Source: Cephalotus follicularis (taxonomy: Eukaryota > Streptophyta > Magnoliopsida > Oxalidales > Cephalotaceae). From it: a DNA stretch of 64,000 bases. This document shows positions 44,027-56,260 of this stretch, piece by piece (the stretch's first letter is position 1; every line of letters begins with the position of its first letter). A program made the translations under genes and the position numbers. The stretch covers positions 124,001 through 188,000 of the forward strand of contig BDDD01001600.1 of NCBI GenBank assembly GCA_001972305.1, written 5' to 3'. The notes below the pieces were generated by a model. That model was not told the origin of the DNA and made no database searches. It was given only the letters and a program-made list of their open reading frames with translations.

Positions 44027-44935
44027 ACTATTATGTTTGAGAATCAGTATTTTTTTAAATATAATAAATGCATATATTATGTTAATTGACTAATAGAGTA
44101 AATGCAATTGATCCATTGAGTATATTGGAGTTACCCTATACATATAGTATAATGTTAAACTTTATTTATCACCTCTAAATATGATTAATAGAATAGTAGG
44201 ATATGGATCCACCCAAATTGAACGGAGCCCCAAATTGAACAAAATCACATTGGTTCAAGGTAGATCTGTCAAATGGGTACCAGCAGATACCTGTGGGTAC
44301 GGGTGATAACAGGTATATCAATTGGGTAATGGGTAATAATTATCCGTTTTTTAATGGGTACTAAAAACTATATCCATTACCTGTAAAAATTACGGGTACC
44401 CACGGGTACCCGCGGATTTAGGTAAATTTTGTAAGATCTACATAATATAGAGATAAAATTATATATAACCGTAGGTACAGTTGATAACAGGTTTACCGTA
44501 ACGTGTAAAAATTACATTTTTTTTAATAGGTGCTAAAATCTTAACCTATTACCTATAAAAATTACGAATACATGAAATTGGGTAAATTTTATCGAGTATA
44601 GTTCAGGGTCTCACATGTCACGGACTCACTGCTGCGTTGCAATACGACATTGATATAGTGAGTCTCATAAACCGATAAGGATTTAATACTGTCTTAATTT
44701 TGAGAGATTCACCACGTAGACTTATCAATTTAATTGACTAATAGCTCAATATTGTGGTCAACGAGTGGCCAAGTGTCGCTTCCTCTTAAACCCTGTTTAA
44801 CGTCTAAAACCCTTTCTCTCTGCAATTTCCCACTTTTTCTCTGTCTGTCATTTTTCCATAAATTTAAGACCCATCAAAGGGACACTTAATTTTGGGTTCC
44901 TCTTATCTCTTTTAGAGGCTTTGATCGAATTCTCT
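44027..44935. other. Intergenic DNA with upstream region of the YqaJ-type gene
   Basis: 44250-44600 is built of GGGTACCCACGGGTACCCGC and related self-complementary units, like a degraded MITE. 44780-44830 has TAAACCCTGTTT and AAAACCCTTTC, telo-box-like motifs frequent in plant promoters, and CCATAAATTTAA at about 44849 is TATA-like. Confidence 0.45.
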
Positions 44936-46808
44936 ATGCGTCGTAGTTCTCGCAAGCTTCTCCGGTCAGCCACTTCTTTACTCATTTTTATAGTTTATAT
45001 GCATGTATAGGAGTAATGTTTTGCTTTGGGTTTTGTTTTATGTTTACCTGCCAAAATTTTGTACTATCTGTTTGCTTAATGGGAATTTTTTTAATTATAG
45101 ATGTACCGTTTTTTTTCCTTCTTGTTGTGAATTTAGTCAAATTTGAAATCTTTTGTGGACCTTAAAATGAAATGTGTGCTTTTTTTTCCTTCTAAAATTT
45201 ATTTTAGGATTCAAATTTAACTAGTTGTTCTTCTTTTATTTAAAAATTGATGAGAACTTCCAACATTGAGGTTAATTAAGTTGAACTATTCTTCTTTTAT
45301 TTGGGTTTCTTATTATAGGTTTTTTTTTTTGGGTATTGTACTGTATCCCCATTATTTCATTTTTTTTAACTAGTTAAGTTTTGAGCTTATGTCGTCATAA
45401 AAAAAATGTTTTGGCTTATGTCTGCGGAGTTATGGATGTTGGTGAACCTCCTCTGCATTGCATTATCTTCTCTCAGGCATTAATATGAATTTTGAATTGC
45501 TGATATACACGAAACCTCTCTGTTAAGATGAATTATCTGATTCAATTAATGGAATTTCAATTTTTTAAGAATTTCTGTGCATAAAAGTTTTGGTCTACTA
45601 CTCCCATCCTTGTTTTTTTTTCCTGTTTTGACGAAGAGAATATGATTTATGTAGTTAAAAGTAGTGTATATGTTCATGGAGCTTTTAAATTCTACGGTGG
45701 ACATTTTCTGTTTCTGGATCATTCATGGATCTTGAAATGTATTTTATATTCCTTTCCACATTCTACATACTGACATTTACTTCACTTGGGCAGTGAACAA
45801 ATTGAATCTTGCTTGCACTATGATTTTCAGTCGTCACACCACAAGTTCAATAATAGCTATAACATAGCCGTTCTTATTGCTGAACCAAGTGGTACAAGAA
45901 GAAGAAACTTCTGCAGCCAGACTTTATTGGAAACAACTAATGAAAGGCTCACCACCAACAGTCATTTATATAATCATCCATATAGGAGAAATCCAGGACA
46001 ATTTGGGTGCTCTCAAAAATCTGCATCTGGTGAAACTTATTCATTTCTCCAGTCGAGTGGTCTCCAGCATTCGTTCAAGAATTGGCAAGAAAAGAGAATG
46101 CACAAACTGACGGCAAGCACTTTTGGTGGGGCTATTGGTCTTTGGCCTCGCCGTAGAGTCCGGCTGTGGTTAGAGAAGATTGGGGCGATTGAGCCATTTT
46201 CTGGCAACCTAGCTACATGTTGGAGCAACATTAAAGAAGAGGAAGCACTTGAAAGATACAAGCTGATTACAGGAAACACTGTTCTGTTTCCCGAATTTCA
46301 TATATGTGGCAAGAAGAACCAAGCAGATGATTGGTTAGCAGCTTCACCAGATGGAGTTGTTTATAACTTTGATTATGGCTTGCCTTCTTGTGGTGTGTTG
46401 GAGATAAAGTGTCCATTCTTCAATGGAGATATGAGCAAGGCATACCCTCGGAAAAGGGTTCCTCTTTATTATATGCCACAAGCTCAGGGTTTAATGGAAA
46501 TAATGGACATGGATTGGATGGATTACTATGTTTGGACTGTTAAAGGAAGCAGTCTATTCAGGATTTACCGTGATGAAGAGTATTGGGATGTTCTTAAAAT
46601 GGCACTCTCTGATTTTTGGTGGAAGCATGTGCAGCCGGCAAGGGAACAGTGTAGTAAATCATTGATCACTGATCCCTTAAAACAATTAAAGTTACTCAAG
46701 CCAGCACCCAAGCATGAATTGTGTAGTTATATAGTTGATGATAGCAGACGTGTTGTTGATAATTCCAGATTATTGATGCGTGAAATTAATGGGAAACTGC
46801 AAGATTGA
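44936..46808 (+). CDS. YqaJ/RecB-type PD-(D/E)XK nuclease-like protein, two exons
   Basis: Exon 1 (44936-44964) gives a short basic start MRRSSRKLLR; GT at 44965 and CAG at 45791-45793 bound an 829-bp intron; exon 2 is 45794-46808. Predicted length is 347 residues. The YqaJ-type core shows KLTASTFGGAIG (about 113-124), WLAASPDGVV with Asp196, and GVLEIKCPF with Glu213 and Lys215, then YYMPQAQG. These form the D…ExK metal site of lambda-exonuclease/RecB-like nucleases. Plants encode such 'restriction endonuclease-like' proteins; their role is poorly known and the basic start could be organelle-targeting. The intron was inferred by eye; exon 1 is the least certain part. Confidence 0.8.
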
Positions 46809-48365
46809 TGCCTCTGGATGTCCAATTAGTTTGCCTAATAACTTTTTGGTTTACTCTAAATGGGTTTCATATTCTAGCCAGTACCTGATTGAAGGCTATT
46901 ATGATTTCTGGGTAGATTTGGATCATTGGAGATCCCACTCAGATAAAGAAAACTCAAGAATAGGGATATGCTGCTGGGCATAGATGTTCCAAGGGTGGTA
47001 CTGTTTCGATACCTTTATAAAGTTCTCTTTTTCCAAAAATATATTCTTAATTAGAGACTAAGGATTGAATAGTACAAACTCTTAAGATATTCCTCTTGAT
47101 GTTAGCAGATCATCCTTTATGGGTGTATATAATCCTCGTCACCATTCCATTGTCCACGTATTTATTCAATGTTCAATTAATTTTTACCTTTTTTTGTTTT
47201 TGCTTGGTTTTCGAAGTTAGTGTTTTGATTTGGGCTTCTGTTTAATAAGTTTGAATTAGGTGCTTTTGGAGGTGTTTTATTTTTTAGTTCTATTGGTGGT
47301 TTTGTCGTGAGATGTGGTTTCTTTGTTATAATCCTTTTAAATGATAATTTTGTGTTTTGAATTGAATAAAACTGGATTTCTCATGTTCATTCATGATAGT
47401 TTTGGTTTCTGTAATACATTTTGATATTTTAACTGCTATGTTCAGGTTATACTTTACATCCATCAAAGCACCTCTCAATTTTTTTCTTAAATGTAGCTAT
47501 AACAAGATTTTATTAATTTTTGTAATGATATAGTCCAGTGAGACTGCTACCTAAATGCTCCATTAAGATTTTGGATCCCTTGCACAAGTTTATTGGTTCA
47601 GGTGATTAGTTGTTTATTTTGGAGTTATCTTTCAGTTCATCATTAAGGGTGGTGATTCTTTTCTGCAGAACATTGAAGGTTTTTTTAGCTGCTGTCAAAC
47701 CTGCACTGCTTAGTGTACTTATGCTGAGTGGGAAAAAAAATCTATTCGAGGTACACCTAGTTTATCCAAGTAACACATATTTTCTCTTGTTTATAGGATA
47801 CTAAATGCCTCCACATATTATCATTTATTCTCCAGGTTGACCATGTGCTTTTTGGACTTCATCTATTAATTCATTTTGATTTTGAGTGAAATTATTGATG
47901 TTACTTCGAAATTTTGAGTGCAGTCATTAATGTTTCTCTCCATTTTCGTTTAACTATTGCTACTGCAAAAAGCAGAATGTGGTAGAAGCATTGAGTGACT
48001 CGCTCGTCAGTTGCGCTTTTTTTTGTTTAAATTTTACTTGTTATTTGTATCAACTGCTTTTATCTGGAATTGCTCGCTATTTTCTCTACAAAGATCAGTG
48101 TACCTGCACATTTAATTTCGATTTTTAAATTCTTGGGTGGTGTTTGCAGAAATGGTTTTGGTTGGAACAGGTCCTCCCGGAGAAAGTGCCGTTACTATGG
48201 CAAGCATGCATTGGAGGAGGACTGGTAGTGTTGGCGCTTCAGGCGATGTAGCTGGGACTATGCCTGGTTTTCTTCAGGCATTGCATGCTGAGATGAATCA
48301 GAAATTGGATAAAATCAATGCTGGGTACAAGATCTTAGCTGATTAACATTGTAGAGTCCAACTGT
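46809..48365. other. Non-coding 3' flank with isolated exon-like pieces
   Basis: No complete gene is recognised. A 69-codon frame at 48150-48346 begins right after an acceptor-like TGTTTGCAG and may be an orphan exon or retroelement leader. Confidence 0.35.
47670..47750 (+). other. Possible exon of an unrecognised gene
   Basis: TTTTCTGCAG|AACATTGAAG … CTATTCGAG|GTACACC would give a peptide TLKVFLAAVKPALLSVLMLS between plausible splice sites. It is not assigned to a family. Confidence 0.25.
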
Positions 48366-48629
48366 TTGATGATTGACATTGTTATGGTGTTTCTGCGTAA
48401 GGAGAGCTTTCCAGTTAGTACTTATGGCAAGCAGCCAAAAAAAAGTATGGTCCGGATAGTCTTGAAAAAGATTAATAACAACGCTTATGTGATTGATATG
48501 CCAGCTAGCATGGGAATTTTTAATGCTTTTAATGTTGCAGATATTTATCCACACCATTCAGAGGAGCAATTGTATCCTGAATCGGTCGTTAACTCGAGGT
48601 CAAGTTTTTTCCCAGGTGGAAGGGAATGA
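48366..48629 (+). pseudogene. Ty3/gypsy integrase C-terminal fragment
   Basis: 87 codons read [54 protein letters not shown], the GPF/Y-type end of a gypsy polyprotein that is different from both the Tekay-like and Athila-like copies here. No LTR or other domain adjoins it. Confidence 0.75.
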
Positions 48630-50896
48630 CACGGTCAAAAGGGGTTTGGACTAGCTATTTTCATCAGTTTTGGACCCCTTCTATGTTTTTTCTCTTGTAT
48701 AGGATTTTTTTTTGTTGTTGTAATTTTACGTTTTTACCTACAGTTAGGTTTACAAAACTATAAATACTATTGCAAGGTTTTTTTGATCAATTAATTTTAT
48801 TATTATCCAAATTTAATAATATTCTAGTTTTTCTACCAGTATTTGACTTTTCTTGTTTGATCAAGATTTTCTATAGGTTAAGAACATGCTATTTGATCTT
48901 GTGCTCATGCTAATGTTGTGTCAATGCTTAAGCATAACTTTACATTTTGTCATCTTTATTTTATATTTTAGGTTAGGTAGTAAATTTTTTTCTCTTATTC
49001 TTAGTATATTACCTTTGTGGAGTTTGAATAATTGTTTTCAACTTAAAATGTTGTGTGATATCGATCTAAAGGATAAGGTCGAATTGTAGGTCGGAACAGT
49101 TTACTAATATAATTCTACCTGTCATGCGATGGAAGGGAGTGGTGTTTCCTCAATGCTGGGTCTCACATCGATCTGTTGTTTTGGGCATCTTAAGGTGTTT
49201 TACAGCTCTCATCCAATTTTTGTACTTCTTTTTCATGGCAAACGATGAGGATTTAAAAGAAGTCATCTTCAAAGGGGGTAGGCTTGTGCTTGGTGTCTAG
49301 TTTTCTTGATATGATGCTTATAGACCACCTATAGTTGATTTCACAATAATGTAAAGAAGTATAGCGATCAAATGCTTGTGCAATAGTGTGGATGTGGAAA
49401 TTTCTTACACCATTAAAAGTTTTTACCTAAATGGGGGTGTATGCCTAATGCATGAAATTATCTAGAACTTGTTAGCTTTTAGGTCACTACTTATTGTTTG
49501 TCATTATATATAGGTAGTAAAACAAAGTTTTTATGTTTGTCTAAGTGGATTTATGTCTATTTCAGGCTGCAGAGATGATAGACCTTTATGCAATTGGTAA
49601 ATATGATCTTAGTGGTTTTGTTGTTGTGTATTGTCAAAAAGGTATCAGTAATTAATGGGGAAAACATTGTTGTTGAAAGTGTACATATTGGATTTTTGGG
49701 AACTAGTGAAGTGTATTAATCAAACTAACTCTAACAACTAGTCAAGAATACTATCAAGTCCTGTTGGATTGCAGGAAGGCTGTAGTGTCTACTAAAGTGC
49801 TAAATCTAAACACTTCTGCATTTGATTTTCTATACATTAGGGAATTACATGTGATATTCCATCTTGTTTGCTGGTATGCAGATTTTTTGGTTGATTTGAT
49901 TGATTGATAATGCACTCATTATGCCTTCAGTTTTGAAACCTTCTTTTGTTCCTCTCCTCCCTAATGTGATAGGTTGCAGCTGCAAAACCTGCTCTGCAGA
50001 TCATGTTTTTGGTGTTTTCTGGTTTATCATCTATTTGCATCTCGGAGTCCCATTTTGCGGTTTTCTATGTATGTCCCAATTAGTTAGGATAGCTTGCCAA
50101 ATGGTACTGACAAATGAATAGCTGAAGAATATACAAGTGTTTCCTCATTTTCAATGGGGGCTTGACAGAATGTGCCTTTTGCTGTAAGAGAGGATGCCAA
50201 TCTTGATAATAAACTCTTGGGGTTTTAGCTTTTTCCTAGCTACTAGCCAGCATATGAAGTGTTTAGGATATTGAGACTATATTGTGCGAATTGACAACTT
50301 ATTGTCTTGGCCTCAACAAGTTCCATTCTAAGTTGTCATGAATCCATTTGATATTGTGCTTTACCTCATTGTTGCAATTCCAGTCTGTGAATCTGCTCCC
50401 ATAGCGCTTAGATCTGCTGAGTTGTTTCTTGAGGCAGCATCCATCTGTTTGTGGCCATAATATCTGCAACTCTGGTATTTGTTGAGGGGAATCTCAGCTT
50501 TATCGATTACTATGCCATGTTATGTTAAAAAGGGTTGTGAATATGTGGATGAGTGTTTGCTGTTCCTGTTTCTTGGATGCCCATTTTCTTTTATTATATG
50601 TCAACATTCTTGCAGATGCACAGTGCTCTATTGTTTACCAGGCATTGGCATGGACCGCCCTTACTTTGAAGAACCAGCTTCCTAGTGAAGCAGTAACACT
50701 AGGTGAAAGCTTTAATGCATAATTTTCAGCTTTCAAGTTAAGTCACCCAAATATCTGTTGTTTTGTCATCAATAGTCAACTGGTAGCTTCTTGAATCATA
50801 CAATGAGATTGTTAGCCATGAATTTGCTTAATTATATATTATAAAATCTCATGAATCCTTAGCCAACAAGGGGTGCATGATTAGTTACAAAATAAA
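48630..50896. other. Non-coding DNA between the YqaJ-type and MCTP genes
   Basis: AT-rich, intron-like composition. No gene can be supported apart from a possible terminal exon at 50617-50722. Confidence 0.4.
50617..50722 (+). other. Possible terminal exon of an unrecognised gene
   Basis: ATTCTTGCAG|ATGCACAGTGC precedes a frame reading QCSIVYQALAWTALTLKNQL and ending GESFNA stop at 50722. The acceptor and amphipathic peptide look gene-like, but no partner exon is established. Confidence 0.25.
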
Positions 50897-53800
50897 CTAC
50901 ATGATTCTGTCAGACAAGGAAGGGAGCCTCCGGAAGAAGTTCAACGCCGGTGATGGCATCCTATCACGGAAGATCGGATGCCGGAAATAGTAGAACCCAA
51001 ATGCCATAGCAACCATTTTTGAGGGTACCATATACAAAATCAATGCCACAACAAAACACAACCCCACAAATATCCCTGTGCCACGTGGATCCCTCCACGT
51101 CACCAATGCTTGCACTCTCTCCCCTTGTGTGGCAAAATCCCCTAACACTGTCTGCAAACGTGCCCCCAGCGTGCGCAACTTGTCATACCTTGCACGTACC
51201 ACCTCTGGTGATCTGGTGCTTGGCAATGCATCAAACTCTTCATCAAGCTCATCACGATCAACGGTGTCAACAAGTGATAACTTGGGGTCGAAGTGGGGTA
51301 GTGGGTCCCATGACCGAAATCTGTAATTCCACGCTCCAATCACGAACACGTAGAATGCCAACGAGGGAAAAATCAAATCAGGAAACCACACGAACATCAC
51401 AAGCAATGCATGCACAAGTATTGTAGCCGTTGGATTCTTCCATCCACGTGTATCGTCTATCCACCGTACAATGTCTATCAACCTCGCGATCACATTTATG
51501 ATCCTAAGCCAATTGGCACGTACTTTTCGCATGCTGAATGCGTGCGAGTCGGCATCAAGCATGTAAAGAACAACCTCTCGCTTAACCGGGGGCTCTGATC
51601 GTGACAGGTGTGCAGCCAAGGTCTTCGCAGCGATATTTCTCAAGATTTCTTGTTGGGCCACCCCAAGTGGCTTTATATGATGCATCAATGGCAACAAAGG
51701 CTGGGTGTACACATGTAAGAAATCCAATGTTGGACTTGTACGAACGAATCTTATAGCCACTTCCACCTCACCTATTTTCCTCACTCCTGCATTACCCAAC
51801 AAGATCAAGGGATACGTATTTCTATACACCTTCCCAGTCACCAATGTAGATATACGTATACGTACTTTCCCAACCCGAAAATCAGGACGCGTGGTCTCTT
51901 TTCCACCTTCCGATTCCGATTCGAGTATCCCATAACTGTCAAACACCCCAATAGTCAACACTGTGCATGGATCATAAACCTTCCACGTGTACTGCTCATT
52001 CCATTTAGGGTCCAAACTATCACATACTGTACGTGTACGTACCCATTTAGGCCCATATTTAGCAACACAGTAAGCATCAGTGGAGCCTTTACCGTTTACC
52101 GTTTTCATGGGTAACAAATTCTTGCAACCAATGATACCAAGCTCAACAGACCCAACCAGTGCTTTCCATAGCTGCCTAGCCGTAGGTCTATAATCACTGC
52201 ACACGTGCGCTGCCTCGTCCATCACGTGATACCCACCATCAAAACATAACCTCAACTGGATCCTACCTTTGTACCCTCCTCTTTTCTCATCGTGTGGGTC
52301 CTCCACACTAAACCATCTAGACACCACATTCCGGTCATCCACACGTCTTTCAATGCTAGCGAGTGGCACTCTAGCCACGCCTAGTGCAACCGGCCCTTTA
52401 AGTTGCCGGTTTTCTAAGGTGAAAATTAATTGGTCACTAAACGGCTCAGCTGCTACAAATAATAAGTCCTCGTTCCACGATGGAGTTCCGTTACGAGTAA
52501 CGGAGGGCTTTGTCTTTTGGACTTGGAAACCCAATTGGGCCTTGACCTGAAAAGACGCTTCCTTTAAGGCCGTCAGAGGTAGGACGTCTTGGGCTTCGAG
52601 TACGGTGGCTCTAAGGTACCATAGCTTCGGTGACAGATACACTTTGGCTCTGGAGTTGATGTTACCGGCTGTGTCGGTCTTCCAAGCATCAGGGAATGCC
52701 TCGTCAGCCTGTGTCCCGATCCACGTGGCAAGCATGATGTCTCCCCTGTGGGCACCACCGCCCTCCAGCCTGTACCACTGTGTGGCCAACGGGCTGTCAG
52801 GTGGGTCCCTGAGTGGGATCTCCGTCGCGTCAAAGCAGATACCACCGAGGAAATCGGCGTTTGCCACGTCGGCTGCCGGGTCCTTGGAATTGGGTGGGTC
52901 CCACAGAGAGATTTCCAAGGTGGAGGAGGATGATTCATGCGAGTCACGGCCAAATGCGAAGGCCTGGTCCCACTCGAAGAAGCCGCTTGTTTTGCTGGCG
53001 GGTTTGGACCTTACGCTGACGTTGGAGACAGAAATCCGTACAACGGGATTGCCGTTGGTGGGGAGATACCGTGCCTTGACGACACGTACGAAGACGTAGT
53101 GCATTTTCTCGACGAGATCGAACGATGGACGTTCGATGGGACCACTTTCTGGTGGTTCCGACATGAAGCTGGCCACTGAGGCTGACCTCGAAATGGGCTG
53201 TGGAGCGTTGATTCCAGATACTTGGACCTCTGACATGGATCTTGATATCGATGCTTGCATGGACGCTTCTTGATGCGGAGCCCACTTGGGTTCAATGATT
53301 ATATCATCATCATGATCATCAGACTGCTGTTGTTGCTGCTGCGTGGGCTCTGCCGGTGACTCCTCTTGATTTGCATTTGTATCTTGTGGTGGTGGCGATG
53401 GATCAGCTTCCGGTGGTGGCGATGGATCAGCTTCCGGTGGTTTTTCTCTTTTTGGGGCATCATTTTCTGGTGGTGGCGGCACTGCTGCTGCTTCATTATT
53501 CGGCTCTTCATTGGGTTTGGTCTTATTATCATCATCATCAACAGCTGCTGATGGCGGTGGTTCCTGTGTGGGTCCGGCATCTGCAGATGGTTCTGGTGCA
53601 GCTGCGGTGTCTGCAGCCGGTGGTGACTCTGTTTTAACCTCCTCTACTGATAGTGGTGGTGGTGGTGGTGGTGGTATCACTACTTCTTGATCAGCATAAT
53701 AAATCTTCAAGCCAATCTCACCTTGTATCCAACTAAGTAAACTTTTCTTCTCCAAAGCATAATATATTAGGGCTTCCTCTCCTTTCTTCACAAACTGAGA

Positions 53801-54193
53801 AGAACTCAACCTTATTCTACCAAGAAAGTTATTCCTTCTGGTGGGTCCATAATTCTTATCATGGTACACGTCAAGTTCAAGCATGTCACCAAACACCTCA
53901 GATGGCTTGCCTACATTGAACTCGAGTGTCTCGTTCCATGTCGGGTTCAAATCACGAATCACCGTACTTGTCTTCTTCCTTTGCCCATAATAATCGATCA
54001 CCACGTAAGGACTAGACGTACCATGCCCATCTTTTGGTACCAGATTACGACCATCAACTACTTCTACTATTAGTTTGCTGCTAACTGGTAGTGCCATTAT
54101 GTGGTGTATAGGGATTTCACTAGAATCGCAATTGTGATGTGATAAAAGAGAGGGTGTTTTACTCTTTTGGCTTTGTTTAATAACTGGTGTCAT
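50897..54193 (-). CDS. QKY: QUIRKY-type MCTP (multiple C2 domains, transmembrane), intronless
   Basis: 1,098 codons. C2A is at about residues 38-165 (KLIVEVVDGRNLVPKDGHG, TSTVIRDLNPTWNETLEF). A Pro/Glu/Gln-rich low-complexity linker follows (about 170-345), then C2B (about 350-500), C2C (about 515-665), C2D (about 690-830), and the plant PRT_C module with two membrane segments (about 922-955 and 1038-1069) ending FFRRLPSLSDRIM. Order, linker and C-terminus match Arabidopsis QUIRKY/MCTP15, a plasmodesma-associated tether that works with the STRUBBELIG receptor kinase in organ shape. The ATG at 54097 (residue 33, MALPVSSK; A at -3, G at +4) is in better context than the first ATG and aligns with family starts, giving about 1,066 residues. 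Confidence 0.93.
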   Translation of the reverse strand: MTPVIKQSQKSKTPSLLSHHNCDSSEIPIHHIMALPVSSKLIVEVVDGRNLVPKDGHGTSSPYVVIDYYGQRKKTSTVIRDLNPTWNETLEFNVGKPSEVFGDMLELDVYHDKNYGPTRRNNFLGRIRLSSSQFVKKGEEALIYYALEKKSLLSWIQGEIGLKIYYADQEVVIPPPPPPPLSVEEVKTESPPAADTAAAPEPSADAGPTQEPPPSAAVDDDDNKTKPNEEPNNEAAAVPPPPENDAPKREKPPEADPSPPPEADPSPPPQDTNANQEESPAEPTQQQQQQSDDHDDDIIIEPKWAPHQEASMQASISRSMSEVQVSGINAPQPISRSASVASFMSEPPESGPIERPSFDLVEKMHYVFVRVVKARYLPTNGNPVVRISVSNVSVRSKPASKTSGFFEWDQAFAFGRDSHESSSSTLEISLWDPPNSKDPAADVANADFLGGICFDATEIPLRDPPDSPLATQWYRLEGGGAHRGDIMLATWIGTQADEAFPDAWKTDTAGNINSRAKVYLSPKLWYLRATVLEAQDVLPLTALKEASFQVKAQLGFQVQKTKPSVTRNGTPSWNEDLLFVAAEPFSDQLIFTLENRQLKGPVALGVARVPLASIERRVDDRNVVSRWFSVEDPHDEKRGGYKGRIQLRLCFDGGYHVMDEAAHVCSDYRPTARQLWKALVGSVELGIIGCKNLLPMKTVNGKGSTDAYCVAKYGPKWVRTRTVCDSLDPKWNEQYTWKVYDPCTVLTIGVFDSYGILESESEGGKETTRPDFRVGKVRIRISTLVTGKVYRNTYPLILLGNAGVRKIGEVEVAIRFVRTSPTLDFLHVYTQPLLPLMHHIKPLGVAQQEILRNIAAKTLAAHLSRSEPPVKREVVLYMLDADSHAFSMRKVRANWLRIINVIARLIDIVRWIDDTRGWKNPTATILVHALLVMFVWFPDLIFPSLAFYVFVIGAWNYRFRSWDPLPHFDPKLSLVDTVDRDELDEEFDALPSTRSPEVVRARYDKLRTLGARLQTVLGDFATQGERVQALVTWRDPRGTGIFVGLCFVVALILYMVPSKMVAMAFGFYYFRHPIFRDRMPSPALNFFRRLPSLSDRIM

Positions 54194-54931
54194 GCAATGT
54201 GAAAGAGAGGAAGTAATGGTTAGTTGTAGATGAAGAAAAAAAGGGTTTAAAGGTGCTTGACTTGATGTCCAAGCAGCTTTAGACCAAAACTAATCGTCTG
54301 TTTTTTTTGCTTTGCTTTTGCTTTATGAGATATAATACTCCAACCTTTTTTCTTTCTTGACACTGAAGAATCTTTCATTTCTTTTCTTGCATTTTTGGCA
54401 TTTTGATGACCTAGTGCCACCGAAGGCAAAGAAACGACAAGCTTTTTACAAAGACGACTCTTTTGTGTCACCGACCTAGACAACAAGTGTCACCACCATC
54501 ATCTCATTTTATGATAATTGGACTATTTGACAATGATATTACAGACTTATGGCTAGCTAGGTTGTCACCACCACCTCATCTCTACCACTTTCTCACACTT
54601 CGAAGCATAGCATGGATAGCAATATTGACATGAGTATAACTTATATGAAAGTGGACCATTAGTGAGCACTTTCTAAAACCGAGTAAAGAAATTTAAGTGT
54701 TGATATAATGATTTTATAATCTCAATAATGATATTTTGATTTTTTAATAAATAATTATCAATAACATGTTAACAAGTTGTTGTCTAAAATAACTGCTTGT
54801 GATGCTGTATATACATTAATTACGGAAATACAATAAGATGCGATCAAATTTCAATATCATTTTTATGTTTGTACTTTGAAACAGGAACTACTTGGAATAT
54901 ATCAACAATATCTTGATGGGCTGTACGGGGG
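54194..54931 (-). promoter_or_regulatory. Upstream region of the MCTP gene
   Basis: A pyrimidine-rich leader-like sequence on the minus strand (CTTCCTCTCTTTCACATTGC) precedes the first ATG. No convincing TATA box was picked out. It ends at the Copia LTR. Confidence 0.35.
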
Positions 54932-55343
54932 TGTTAGAATATCGATCTTTTACGATTTTACACTAATTAATCTAAGGAAAATATACATGGATAATAATAA
55001 AAAAAAATCACATAAAAAATACACCAATATACGTGGTTCGGTCTAAATTGATTTACGTCTACGGAGAATACACATTGGAAGATCTTCTATTCTTTATCGA
55101 TTAAGAATTAGATCATCACCATAGTTATTTCAGCTCTTAGAGATTTCTATTGTTTTTAGGTACTGTATGTTACACAGCCTCATTAACACCTATCTCTCTT
55201 CACTAATACAGGTTTACAATCATATACAGAGACATATATATAGGAAAACCTGAACCATGATCCTAAACTACTTATCATTACAAAAATTGAACCCAACCTG
55301 ACCCAACTACCTAATAAATAGAATAGAAGACACAAACCCAACA
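54932..55343 (-). repeat. 3' LTR of the Copia element
   Basis: Plus strand TGTTAGAATATCGATC to GACACAAACCCAACA; minus strand TGTTGGG…CTAACA, preceded on the minus strand by the purine-rich AAAGTAGAGAT. Confidence 0.65.
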
Positions 55344-55511
55344 ATCTCTACTTTGGTTTGAATTCTTCTGGCCGACCATCATAAAGCATCACTGGTTATC
55401 TTCAATTCTCGTTCATGTCTCTGTATGTTTGTCATGCATGCCCGAACCGTCATTGCCCCACACCCTCACCTGGGGTGTACAAGCCCTCGCATGGGACATC
55501 CCAACTCAATG

Positions 55512-56260
55512 TCACGATGTGCGATGAGGCTCCACCTTTCTTTTGCGATTAGAGAGAACAATGTCACAGTCAATATTAGAAGCAAACGTCACTCGTTTCT
55601 TCTTCGATTTATATCCGACCTCTGGATGAACCATCTCATATCCTTGTCTGTCAACTGCAGCACTCGTCTGGGATTTAACAGAACCTCTACATATCTGAAC
55701 AGTCCCTACAATTCTGTACAACTTTCCAATCATCCTCCCTTGCAGTATCACCAATGCTCCTTTGGTAACTCTCATCCCTCCACCTTCAATAATAATCTTG
55801 CACCCTCTCGAATCCAAAGTACCTAGTGAAATCAAATTTTTCCTTAGATCTGGCACATGTCGAACATCAGCCGAAGTTCTCACAACTCCATCAAACATGC
55901 AAATCCGCACTGATCCAATCTCAGAAACCTTGCACTATAAATTATTTGCAATATTGTTTGTACCACTATCGCAAGCCTGATACGTGCTAAACTGTTCCCT
56001 GACTACACACATGTGAAACACACAACTAGAATCTAAAATCCAATATAAACTAACCATACCTGAAGATGTAGCAAGATACACATCATCATCTGATGATGCC
56101 TCAACAACTGTAACCTCTGATGATATTCATTTCCCCTTTAAGAAGTTCTTGAATTGCAGGTATATTCTTTCTTTTATATGTCCTTTCTTATTGCACACAA
56201 AACACTTTCTATTTCTGTTGCGAACTTTCGACTTTGACCACGCTTGAGTCTGCTAAAGAT
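55512..56260 (-). pseudogene. Copia zinc knuckle, protease and pre-integrase remnant
   Basis: CNKKGHIKER-like knuckle near 56200; WILDSSCVFHMCVV-like protease active site near 56030 (Asp kept, following Ser-Gly changed to Ser-Ser); then DVRHVPDLRKNLISLGTLDS and KGALVILQGRMIGKLYRI (55860-55710). Stops separate the blocks. Confidence 0.7.

Noticed and set aside
22822..44031. A 5-bp target duplication around the Tat-type element
   Set aside because: The flanks read TCAAT and ACTAT; shifting the ends by one or two bases gives no perfect match.
53299..53580. His/Met-rich minus-strand ORF and several ORFs on the opposite strand
   Set aside because: These are alternate-frame shadows of the low-complexity linker in the MCTP gene.
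54247..54486. 79-codon Lys-rich minus-strand ORF upstream of MCTP
   Set aside because: It has no recognised domain and lies where the leader or promoter is expected.
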